A DNA stretch of 64,000 nt from Agapanthus africanus. Taxonomy: Eukaryota; Streptophyta; Magnoliopsida; Asparagales; Amaryllidaceae. The position numbers and the translations under genes are program-made. Below the pieces are notes generated by a model, which saw only the letters and a program-made list of their open reading frames with translations, did not search any database and was not told the origin of the DNA. Below are positions 22,826 through 33,029 of this stretch, piece after piece. The stretch is from contig JASDDO010000001.1 of assembly GCA_030015575.1 (NCBI GenBank), positions 517,323,772-517,387,771 of the forward strand, read 5' to 3'. Every line of letters begins with the position of its first letter. Within the stretch, counting starts at the first letter, position 1.

Positions 22826-24250
22826 ATGGTGTAAACAAAAGATGTTGAGGGTGGAAAATCTTCAAATCCCAAACGCCCTCGACGCATTACTCGTTTTCCT
22901 CATCCTCAACCCATTGAAGAATCCAAAGATGCTACCTATCAAAAAGAATCCGATGATAGCGATGGAGTTTGTACCGACGAAAAAGAAGAGTTGGAAGATG
23001 AAGACCTCATCTTTTGCTTCAACAACGCCAACGCTAAAACCCTCTATGATCGTCTTGTAAAAAAAAATGATCGTCACCGGTTGCTATGTCCGATTGAATA
23101 AGATGGTAAATTTCCAACTCTCTCATTTGCTTGAATTCTAAGATTGGCTTCCTTTTCTATCTTTGGATTGCAATACCTATCAAATATTTGTTTATCGTTT
23201 CTACGAAAACCTTACCAGTAATCAAGAGAATGTAACCGTTCTTAAAAGACGGTTGCAAAAACAAGTTATCACCATTTCTCCTGCATCACTCGCTAGGATC
23301 CTTCAGATTCCTAACAATGCTGTCGATATCTTTCGCCAATCCCTTTCTAATTTTGATCACTATCCATCCAATTTCACCAAAGAAAACGCCTATAGACTTC
23401 TTCACGGTGATGATTACCCTCACTTTTTTATGATACACACAACCAAACCCTTGTTCCTAGTTTTCGTGTTTTAGCCTCTCTTCAAGGAAAAACCGTTTGT
23501 CCAAAATCTGGTGGGATCGTATTACCACCACACAAACTTATGACATATTGTGTGCTTGCCTAGACTTCGGTCAACCTACCTCTATTTCTTATCCACACTA
23601 TGTGGAATTTACCTTCTTCCAAATCAAATGTCTTTTATGGCAAGGTGATTACAAAAAGCATCGAGGATGCCGATATCGATTCATCTCTTGACTCGGCCAT
23701 TCAACTACCCAACAAACACTTCAGTCTCTACAACATTTGCTTCTTGCATCTTGCCAACTACAAATTTCAAGCACCACCTTTTCTTCCACAAGAATCACCA
23801 CAACATCGCTTTCCTCTTTCATAAGTACTCCCACCTTCTTCCACTAACGACAATCTCGAGATTCCTCAATACATGTACGATTCTCATGAATTTGAAAATT
23901 GAATGTTTCAACACATAACCGATCTTCATCTTATGACATGTCAGTACATGGATACTCGCATTACTGATGTTTATACTCATTTCTATACGATTATTCAAAA
24001 TGTCACTCATCAAATCGACGAAACGCGTGCCCTCATTACCCACCACTTCGACTATATGTATGCATGGTCGATGTATCCTACAGCACCGCCCTTTTATTAT
24101 CAACCGCCGATGGACTTTGATCAGCCACCACCGCCTCAGGATGATGCCTGGTTAGTTTCTTTTTTAGTTTTTGCTTATGTATTAGGAGTCGGTTGTATTA
24201 AACGTTATGTTTGTTTGCTTTTGAACTCATGTCCTTTACTTATGTGTGTT
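22826..24250 (+). pseudogene. RT3 decayed accessory ORF ('putative plant transposon protein'-like)
   Basis: Plus-strand frames form a disrupted protein. An acidic N-terminus (22845-23090) is followed by a part reading YRFYENLTSNQ ... ITISPASLARILQIPNN ... NFTKENAYRLLHGDD (23163-23440), then IQLPNKHFSLYNICFLHLA (about 23690-23760), and a proline-rich tail PPFYYQPPMDFDQPPPPQD near 24090-24145. The layout matches the plant retroelement protein domain often labelled putative plant transposon protein. TAA follows the initial Met-Val and several frameshifts are present. It lies between any polymerase region and the polypurine tract, the place of an accessory or envelope-like ORF. Family assignment is by eye. 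Confidence 0.55.
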
Positions 24251-24399
24251 GTACCTGTAGTTTAATTATGTGTGATGCAACCTTAAGTTTAGTCTCTTAT
24301 CATCCTATTTACATTCATTTTAGTTTATATTAACAACTAATTTTATATTTCCTCATTTTTTAAATATATTTCTTCCTTTATGTTTCAAACTTTTTACTA

Positions 24400-24497
24400 T
24401 TTACAAAAAGGGGAGAAATAATGCATATCTTCAGGGTGAGCATATGAATATATTTTTATATTATTCATGTTTTGTAAAATATCAAAAAGGGGGAGAT
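24400..24497 (+). promoter_or_regulatory. RT3 polypurine tracts (Sirevirus type)
   Basis: AAAAAGGGGAGAAATAATGC near 24404 and CAAAAAGGGGGAGATTG at 24483-24497, the latter directly before LTR start TGTTGACC. A G-rich tract followed by AGATTGTTG is characteristic of Sireviruses, which often have more than one such tract. Confidence 0.8.
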
Positions 24498-25828
24498 TGT
24501 TGACCTACCTGTCAAATTCCATTTAGTTTTGATTATTCTACAAAACCATACTTTAAATATACTGTATGTTACTAATCATGTTAGATAACATCAATGTGCT
24601 ACACAACTGTAGTTATTCAAGTATAAGGACAATTAACATTGCAACGGACATCGCAAAAAGTAATACCAATGAAATCGGACGAGTCGGAAACTACAATATC
24701 AATTCAAAGGAGATAACAGAGAAATCAATCGACGGAGATATTTAAGAATTTTTCCATTTTCTTTGAGTCTAGAGTCGTATCGATTTCAAATGGCTAGAGT
24801 CTATTTTCCAAATCTATATTTACTTTCTAAACTCGTATTTATTAAAACCAAAAATTTCATTTCAAAAATTCCTAAAATCTAAGTCTCTGTGTTTGAATTT
24901 ATCAGACATAGGACGTCCTATAGGACGTCCATTGCAGTTGAATTTTTTCAAGTTTTCTGTTTTTGGCATATAATTCAAATTTCAATGGTTATAAGCTGTC
25001 AAAAACTGTCCTAACAATCAGAGACGGTTATTTTAATTTCTCTAACTGCCTTAAAATGATTTTCTATAAATAGGACAATTTTGTAAAGAGTTTTCACTAA
25101 TTTTTCACGATTTTTAAGTTTTCACTCTTGATCTTTTGCCTTCTCATTTTCATGAAAACTCTGTCTCTTTTGCACCCAAGTTTTTACTATTCATTTTTCT
25201 GAAAGGAAATATTTCTAGTGCCCTATAGACTTTTGTACTATTTTAGAAAAGAAAGAATTCAAAAGTTTCAAAGAAACGATTGTTTTCAAATTTGTTTTAA
25301 TCTTGAAAATTTCTTCAATTTGGTTTTAAACTTTTCTTAATTTCTAAATTACAATCCCTCATCTCCTTTGATCAAAAATTCGATTTATCCCTTTAAGATC
25401 GTTAGAATTATTGAAGTTGGTTGTAAAGATTGTAAAATCTTTCATTGTATGACCTAATGAAGAAAGATCCAAGATCTTCACGTTGCAAAGATTTGGACTT
25501 GAGTCTTCGAAAAAGTCTAGGTATTCGTCGCCTACAAGTGTAAAGATTTGGATCTGAGGTTGGAAAAAGATTTAGGTTTCTCTACCTGCAAAGAGTCACA
25601 TGATAGTGAAGTTGAATTCTGAGTATGAGTTCTTAGGCGGGGATTATCTACTGACTTGGTGAATCTTGATAACAATCCCTTGTGTCCATTTTATTTTCTA
25701 TGCTTCTTTAATTGTGAAAGTTTAGTGTTTTCTCTATTTTACATTCCGCTGCATAATTTCTGTATTTCGTAAAAATTACTCTGTGTTTACCATAAACCCT
25801 TATTCACCCCCCTCTAAGGCTACTTTCA
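24498..25828 (+). repeat. RT3 3' LTR (about 1.33 kb)
   Basis: It starts TGTTGACCTACC immediately after the polypurine tract. The end is set at CTACTTTCA after CACCCCCCTCTAAGG, a typical Sirevirus LTR tail. It contains the palindrome GGACGTCCTATAGGACGTCC at 24911-24930. No 5' LTR is in the window; the element is truncated on its left. Confidence 0.7.
24911..24930. repeat. 20-bp perfect palindrome in RT3 LTR
   Basis: GGACGTCCTATAGGACGTCC equals its own reverse complement. Partial versions of the phrase occur near 22588-22700. Confidence 0.8.
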
Positions 25829-27032
25829 AAGAGAAGGGGGATTCAATAAGAAGATAGAGATGGAGGGAGACTTACATGCTTTGCAATACGATATAAAAAC
25901 CAAATTTCTGATTTATGAGAAAAAACTCGACCGGGAATCTTTCGACGTCTTGGGGAAGCAGAGATCTTCGAGTTGTCTTGGATGGAAATTTGAAATAAGG
26001 GTTTGAAGGAGGAAGGAGAGGACATATAAAAGAATATTAATATGGTCATAATAATAATTCATTATAATCATAACCATTCTAATTATTAGATGCATTTATT
26101 TTGGGGGTTAAAAGGAAAATAAAATAAAAGGTCGTATATAGGTTATGAGAAGGTTTTTTTAAAAAATTGATAAAAATGATTGCAAGACCCGGGGTTCAAA
26201 TATGTGGCCTATGAACTAGCAATACAATGACTTAACTAATAAAATACAGGCTTACTATTACATATAAATAAATAGAAACAATTATATAAAGAGTTTTCAA
26301 AAAGGAATAATTTAAAAGATAAACAGAATAAATCGTTTTCTTAAACTAATTCTTTTTCTTTCTTTCAATTAAACAAATTATCCTTTCAAAATGTTCCTTT
26401 CAAAACAGAATCGAATAAATTCTTTATATTATAAGAAATCAAAATAAATATTTAAAAAAAAATCTTTCAAACCTTTTCTTTTAACAAAACGATTCATTTC
26501 GAATCAAATATATTTTTATTTATTAAAAGGCATTATAGTAAAAATGGGGTTGTTAAAGGCCAAGTAGTAGAGCTTGGGGTTATGGGTTTCGGCTGAGAGA
26601 GAAAAAGAGAGATGGGTTACAGAAAAGAGAAGAAGGTGATGGGCTTAAATAGTATTGATGCCCTTTTGCAAATAAACCCTCCCTTCATTGATTTTCTTAT
26701 AAAACACAGCCAAATCAAATTTGTTTAAAAAGATTTACAAAGATTTTACCATATCTCTTCTCCATATATCTTGTATCAATACCATCATAATAATATATTA
26801 ATTTGTTACATATTTAATGTTTGCCTATATATTATATAAATATTAAATAATATATTATATTATAAAGATAAGTTATAATATATACATAAATATATTGATA
26901 ATTAATTAGTAAAATATGAACAACATATGTATTTACCTTAAATAAAATATTAACCTCCAATTAAAATAGTTTTATTTGAGTAAATAATAACTAATGTCAT
27001 AATATGCCGTACAAGTGTTCTAGGGTGTTACA
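25829..27032 (-). mobile_element. L4: minus-strand LTR fragment, probably the RT3 target
   Basis: The minus strand begins TGTAACACCCTAGAACAC at 27032, the same kind of start as L2 and L1. Moving left there is a TATA-like TATTTAAG near 26650 and a CT-rich leader near 26560-26630. The LTR stops at RT3's LTR end. The far side is not recognised. No coding frame is seen. Confidence 0.5.
26185..26275 (-). repeat. tRNA-like SINE remnant inside L4
   Basis: The minus strand reads TTAGTTAAGTCATTG (A-box-like), then after about 25 bp CATATTTGAACCCCGG (B-box-like), then an A/T-rich tail. This is the arrangement of plant tRNA-derived SINEs. Ends are not defined. Confidence 0.4.
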
Positions 27033-29245
27033 ATGAGTATGGCAATTTTTTTTGGTTTTTTTCATGGACTATAACTATAAAACATGGGATTGATGCCAAC
27101 TGACAAACTGATTTGTAAAATTTTTCATGCTTGAATAAAGCCCCGGTTAATGATTAACATTTTTTTAGTAAGTAACAAAGATGGAATATGGTCATGTGAA
27201 CGTTCTTATGGCCATATTCCGTAGAACGATCTCACATGAGACAAGTTGAAACATGAGTCCCATCCACATGAGTGGCCTCTTATGAAAGGATTCACAAGAA
27301 ATACCCCGTGAACATTCACATGACCGTTTTCCTTAAGAAATAAAGATTAAACTGAATTTGAACCCATATTAGAATTTGAACCATCGTGTTATCGGTCTAA
27401 TGTGACGATTTATTTTATTCGGATTCATATTCTCTCATATAAACCAAAGATCATTTAAAATTTTGAGTTAAATTTTGTTTAGAATCTATTCTCATTGATC
27501 TTAACATCAATTGTATTAACTATGTAAATATGATATTACTGTCTAAATCAAATTAATTAGTAATGATGACAACAAATACAATAACAACATGAATGATTAA
27601 ACCCAACCTTATCTTATCCGAAGCTCTCACATCCCTATCACAAATATTACACCAATGATGAAGCCCAACATTAAACTGTGACATCACACCACCTCAAATG
27701 GATGGCAAAGAAATGTCTTCTCCACAATTTCTTAATTATAACTAGAGGAAAATGTAAAATAAAATGAAAGAGTGGTCCCCATATTTCCACTCATGGCTCA
27801 TAACTATAGGCAAAATGAGGCAAACACGTTTTGATGGAGACACTTCTCTTTGCTTCTCTAGTCAACGCATCCAATATTCCTTTCCCACCAATCACCATTA
27901 ACTTTGCAACGTTCACTCAACCCATTAAATTTGAAACATTACATTGTTTAGGCAAGCCAACTCTGCGGGAGTCTGCGGGATGGATCCCCAACATGGGAGG
28001 TGCCTGTAACTTAACGTGATTGGCCTAAATCCATGGGATTTTTAGACGCGTATGTGTGATGTGTATGGGTTAAGCTTACGGGCAAGTTTCCAAAAATAAA
28101 AATGAAAATTGAGTCATATATTCGATTTCCGAAAAGGCTCTGATGACTTCACATGTAAGCATATAATCAGTTACGGTATCAGGCGATAGTTAAGCTCTTG
28201 AGTAAATTTACTTATTTGCTTTACAGCTTTTTCATTGTAAAGTCTGTTGTGCATATATTGTAAGTCTTTCAACCTGTTCAGTCGTAAACGCAAAACAGAA
28301 ACGGTTATCTATATCGTCTCGGCCGGTAAAAATGGTTTGAAATGGCAAAGTTTCTACCAAGTCTTCTCTAATCTCTTCTATTTTTGGAATCTTTCTATTT
28401 TGCTTGTGACATATTTACAAGCAAAGTCACAAATTCGTCGTTCGGCTATAATTCGGCGAGATCGAAAATTCGGATTCGGAGAACTATTCGGAAAAAATCG
28501 ACAGGTATTCGGGAAAGGTTCGGTAAGTGTTCGGGAAATGTTCGGGAAGGATTTCGAGCAAGAAATTAATATATGAGACGATAGGTTTTGATTTTGTGAA
28601 TTATTTGCTGTTTTTTGAATTATTCGCTGTTTTTTCACATAATTCGTGAATAATTCGCGAATTATTCACGAATAATTCATGAATTATTCGGCATGCCGAT
28701 TAATTCGGCGATTAAGTCGGATGATCAAAAATTCACGAATTATTCACGAATGCGGTGAATAATTCGCGAATTATGTGGCTGTGTTTATAAGGACTTCTCC
28801 ATGTAATAATAAACGGGCAGGTGGGCCCACTCGTTTGTCTTATTGGGTGGTGCTACATAAGATAAAATGTTCGAAAGGAATAATAAAATTTTTGTAAGTG
28901 GGAATTGGGAAGTGACAAAATGTGCCTCATTTATATATTTTTATTTTTTTTGTGTACCTAATGCTTTGATTATAATAAACCAATGGCCAGTACGGAACGA
29001 GAAAATGGAACAATCTCGGATTTGAGAAGGTGTCAAATTGTCACCCAATTTTTTTTTATTCTCATATCTCATGATATGCATCATCATGGCATGATAATGT
29101 TTCTTCTAAGCATGCAACATGATGGAAGACATCATGCTTGTGCCCAATCATATGCATGTATAAGATGGTATTTTCTTTATAAACTTGGACCATTCAATTT
29201 CATGAGAAATTATAAGAGATACCGCGCCCACACAGGAAAGGACAA
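27033..29245. other. Intergenic DNA without recognisable genes or LTRs
   Basis: AT-rich sequence. It holds a long inverted repeat near 27183-27222, a cluster of near-palindromes built on GAATAATTC at 28620-28780, and a TTCGG/TTCGGGAAA-rich patch near 28440-28560. Frames here are short, with no recognisable protein. This is the least repeat-structured stretch of the window and the best candidate for older genomic background. Confidence 0.5.
28620..28780. repeat. Cluster of GAATAATTCGCGAATTATTC palindromes
   Basis: A perfect 20-bp palindrome lies near 28651-28670, followed by related units (ACGAATAATTCATGAATTATTC and similar), with a further AATAATTCGCGAATTAT near 28756. The DNA could extrude as nested hairpins. 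Identity unknown. Confidence 0.75.
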
Positions 29246-29993
29246 TGATGGAGACCTGGATGTCCTTCAGATATTGTCTTCCGTCGATCTGTCGCGGACG
29301 TCGATGATGAGTTGAGATTGGTGTTGAAGGTTGTCTCTTTGGACGTGTGGTTCTCAATGGGTTGATTTGGAGAAGAAACCGAGCTACCTGCAAAAAAGTC
29401 CTGGGATGGTTGTACCGCCGTGGACCCTCCGACGATCAAATTAGCCGAGAAATTTGAGCAGAGTAGCGGCTTGTTGGATTGAAATTGCCTTACCTGAGTC
29501 GTCTGAGAGAGGGTTTTTTATATTGGTTGCTTGGAGCGAGATGGCGCGAGATCTTCGTCGTCGGTTACGCCCCTAACGTTACGCCTGCGTGAATGATTGG
29601 ATCCCCTTATTAATGACGAGATACGCTCGTCAATGGGGGATACGACGGCATGGAACGCAGGATGTTGGGTGGCGGATATCTCGCTTCTTGTAAGATACGC
29701 GGGGCCGTGGCGAAGCCGCTTGGGCTCTGCGTTCTTGGTTGCTCGGTAGAACCGGGGAGACTTAGCTCGGTGAGAGGCTCGGAGGCGAGCGGGAGGCCGA
29801 GGAAGCTCGGTTCTGTGATAGCTCGGAGGTGAGCTGGGAGGGCTGAGAGATCATCAAAGGTCGGGTCAATTCTCGGGGCACAGGCCCGGGGAATGCCTTC
29901 AATGTGTCGTGTTTGCTCCTGTCCCGTGAGCCCCGGGACACGTCATCTACCACGTGTCATGATCTGGGGAATTCCCACTTATGAGTATCATCA
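29246..29993 (-). repeat. RT4 3' LTR (748 bp)
   Basis: The minus strand starts TGATGATACTCAT at 29993 right after a polypurine tract, and ends GGTCTCCATCA at 29246, giving TGATG/CATCA end repeats. A TATA-like ATATAAAAAACC lies on the minus strand near 29518-29529. The left boundary rests on the inverted ends only, as no second LTR is available. Confidence 0.7.
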
Positions 29994-30014
29994 TTAGCCC
30001 CCTACTTTCGTCCC
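29994..30014 (-). promoter_or_regulatory. RT4 polypurine tract
   Basis: The minus strand reads CGAAAGTAGGGGGCTAA directly before the LTR start. It fixes orientation and the right LTR boundary. Confidence 0.75.
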
Positions 30015-30435
30015 GACCTATTTATGGGTCGGATCGAGAGTGGTCTGATCATTTTTCGGCACGCAGACTGTTGCTAAAAATCTATCGGCGCAGATTTCCG
30101 GGGTGACTGGGTGTAACACAGTTGCGTCGTTCAGATTTATGAGCCCACGTGGCGCATCCTGGGCGCTTGGATTTTTGCGTGCATCTTTGATGATATCAGT
30201 GGATCAGGGAAAAGATTGTGCTTTAAAGAGGGGGCGCCGATTCGCTCGCACGTCTGTTGAGGTGCAGGCCATGTGTCTGACGCGGATTGGGGGATGCGAC
30301 AGGCTGCCACTGTCGCCTGCGGCCGAAGGGACGTCTACAATGGTCGTTCGACACGTGGGGCTTTGATGGATGGCAGACGCGACGCTTTGTTTTGGCGGGA
30401 AATGATCAGGACCGTTGGATGTTCCCCTCGAGTTG

Positions 30436-30443
30436 TATAAATA
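30436..30443 (+). promoter_or_regulatory. TATA box of the RT4 antisense gene
   Basis: TATAAATA followed by GGAGGGG and a CT-rich leader, on the plus strand, opposite to RT4 transcription. The RT5 antisense gene (39927) and the small RT4 antisense gene (35991) have the same octamer. Confidence 0.7.
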
Positions 30444-30576
30444 GGAGGGGAACCCCATAGGGTTAACACTTCCGCCATTATTTCCCTTCATTGCGAGAGA
30501 TTGCTTAGTGTTCCTCCTTTTTTTCAAATCATATCTCCTGCGCCTTTCCTCGGCGAAACCTTCCCTTTGAATCAGG

Positions 30577-32663
30577 TTAAATATCTTTCTCCGAGGAGTC
30601 TGTAGAAATTGTTAGGGTTGAGTTGGGCGATGAGGTTCCAGTTGTTGGAGCCGAGCCCAGGGTGTCTTCTCCCGCCTCTTCGGCTGCCCCATCTGCGTCG
30701 GGTCCCCCCCATAAGTTAGGGCTACCCACACCGATCGTCGCCAGGCGACGGCAAGGGCCTCTAAAGTGCGCATCGGGATCGCTCACGATGCGCCCTCCAT
30801 CTTGAGAAACACGGACGAGCTTACCGTTATTCAGGCTCGCTTCCATATTCCCCCTAGCTATTCACTTCGTTTAGCTAGGGAGGATGAAAGGGCGGATCAG
30901 GTGCAGGGCAAGGAGATTGCCCTGTCAATGAACCATTCTGGGATGGAATGCGTCTGTCCTTTCCACCCGAAATATGTTGGGTATTTCGTTGCTTCCAACT
31001 TGTCCCCGGCCAGCTAGTGCTGAACTCGTGGAGGATTCTCTTAAGGTTCCTGGTCCGGCTGGAACTTGACGGCATCCCTTTCAGCTTGACCCTTCTTACT
31101 TCCTTCCTCTGTTATAAAAATCACCCTGGCACCCACAAGGATGAGCGGAGCTGGGTGTATATTTCTTTTAAAAAACGTAAGGGAGGGACGGCCGGGTCGG
31201 GAGTAGTAGTCGTTCTTTCTTCCATTCATGAATGGAAGGAGAAGTTTGTATTCGTCGGGCCACCTAAGGGCGAGAATTGGCCTGTGCCTATACAGTAGCA
31301 CATGGCCGACTGCCCGCGGGCGAAGCAGTCGTCCTCTCCCGAGGCGAGGGTGGTGTCCATGTCAGAACTGATCCAGCGGGCCGACGTCTTGCTTTCCGAG
31401 CAGGTCCTTAGCTGGGCCGGGCTCAGCCCCACACGCTTCGTGGGTAAGTTAGGAGCTTGGACGATCTGTTTAGACTTGAATAATTTCCTTTTGCCCTTCT
31501 CGCATCACTAACTTTTCTGTGTATTCTCCTTATGCAGGAAAAATGGACCGATCCAGGATCCTAGCTGCTATAGCCGCTACGTCCCAGAAGAAGGTCGGGG
31601 CGTGACCATGTCCCGAGCCGGCCCCGAGCTCGGCCCTGAGACTGTCACCATCGGCGAGGCCTTCCGTGTCGTCCCGAGCCCCCGATGACCACCGCGGGGG
31701 TAGCCAGAAGCATGCGCGAGACCCGGAACCCCGGACGATGGAGGAGGAGGGTGAACTGAGGTTCCCCTCAAGAGGAAAAGGACGGTCTCCCGCGCACTGT
31801 CGACTGAGATCCCTGAGTGGATTCCGGTGCAGGAGGGGGATGTTGCTTTGTGGTCCCCTTGGGGCTTTCCATCACCGACAGCTTGCTCGCGAACATGGAG
31901 CAGTTGGCCGGGGGTAAGATTCCCTGGGGGACCCTAAAGGCCCAAGTGGCCGCCATTGCTCAGGAGGCAGTTCAGGTTGGTATCCGTTTAAGTATTATCT
32001 TAAGTGCCATTTTTTTGTCCGAACACCTCTAAATCCATCTGCTTCTTTCATTAGGTCCTCCAACATTGCGCCCTTATCATCAACATGGAATCTGAGGAGA
32101 TTGCCCCGGCCATGAGGATGGCTGGGGAATCGTCTTCGGAGGCGGAGGATCTGTGCCTTCAGCTGCGGCAGGAGAAGGAGAAGACAGCCGCCCTTGAAAC
32201 CCGGTTAGCCACTGGGGAGCTCATGATCTCCAAGAGCCAGGAGTCCCACCGACTTCTGAGCGAGTCCCACCGAGTCGTCGAGGCCAAGTTGGAGGAGTTG
32301 GGCAAGCTTTACGCCATAATGAAGAAGGCGAGGGACACCAGCAAGAGGGAGACCGAGACTGCACTTGAGGCGGCGAAGATCGCCGAGCTCCGAGCTCGCA
32401 AGTCGGTGGACATGTACAAGGCGTCATACCAGTTCTACGCCGACATCGGCGAAGCCTCTGCCATCATTTGGCATGAATCTCTTGACGCTGTCAAGGCGTT
32501 AATGCCAGAGTTTGCCGACGGTGAGCTCCGCGCTTGGGTCCCGCTTTCGGTGGACACGCCGCAAGCGGCTGACGCCGGGGGAGGGGCAGTTAGAGAAGTA
32601 GAAGCTCCGGCCCCTGAGGGCGGTGCTGAGCAAGGCGAGATCCGGTCAGAGCCTGCAGCCTGA
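30577..32663 (+). pseudogene. RT4 antisense gene, 'putative gypsy type transposon' family, decayed
   Basis: The plus-strand frame at 30766-31017 reads RFHIPPSYSLRLAREDERAD, then continues in another frame from about 30990 (LVLNSWRILLRFLVRLE ... ERSWVYISFKKRKG ... WKEKFVFVG) to 31298. The order matches the plant family labelled Transposase_28 / putative gypsy type transposon. One frameshift and a TAG at 31296 break it. Candidate introns are 31444-31537 and 31976-32054. The last exon (32085-32663) is a charged coiled coil (LRQEKEKTAALETRLATGEL) ending in an acidic Ala/Pro/Gly tail. Its function is unknown; it is carried antisense between integrase and 3' LTR. Confidence 0.7.
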
Positions 32664-32754
32664 GCCTTTTGTTTTTCTCAAATTTTGTAAGCTTCCGGGC
32701 ACTTTTTGTAAGGCCGAGGAGCCCAAAATACCTTGTAAAGACCTTCGGAACATG

Positions 32755-32760
32755 AATAAA
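32755..32760 (+). terminator. Polyadenylation signal of RT4 antisense gene
   Basis: ATGAATAAAA about 90 bp after the stop codon. The phrase CCGAGGAGCCCAAAATACCTTG before it is closely repeated before the small gene's signal near 36512. Confidence 0.6.
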
Positions 32761-33029
32761 ACTGGGTTTATTTTCCTCTGCATGACAATGCGTTTCTTGC
32801 GTGAGTACTTGAGCATGTCAGTCTTTTCCTCGATTCAAGTGTTAGACCGTAAGTCGATGACCGGCATTTTAGATGACAATCGCGCGTCGAGTGTAAGTCA
32901 CGATCGCGCGTCGAGTGTAAGTCAATTAATCGCCAAGTGTAGTAAGATCGGTGCCCTCCTAGACCTTCGTCTTGAGATGGTAGGAATTTATCACTCGGAG
33001 GTTAGCCGAGCAGGGATCTGCGCGGTTTC

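Noticed and set aside
27831-28019. 62-codon frame in the background region
   Set aside because: No homology recognised, no promoter or splice context, and length within chance expectation.
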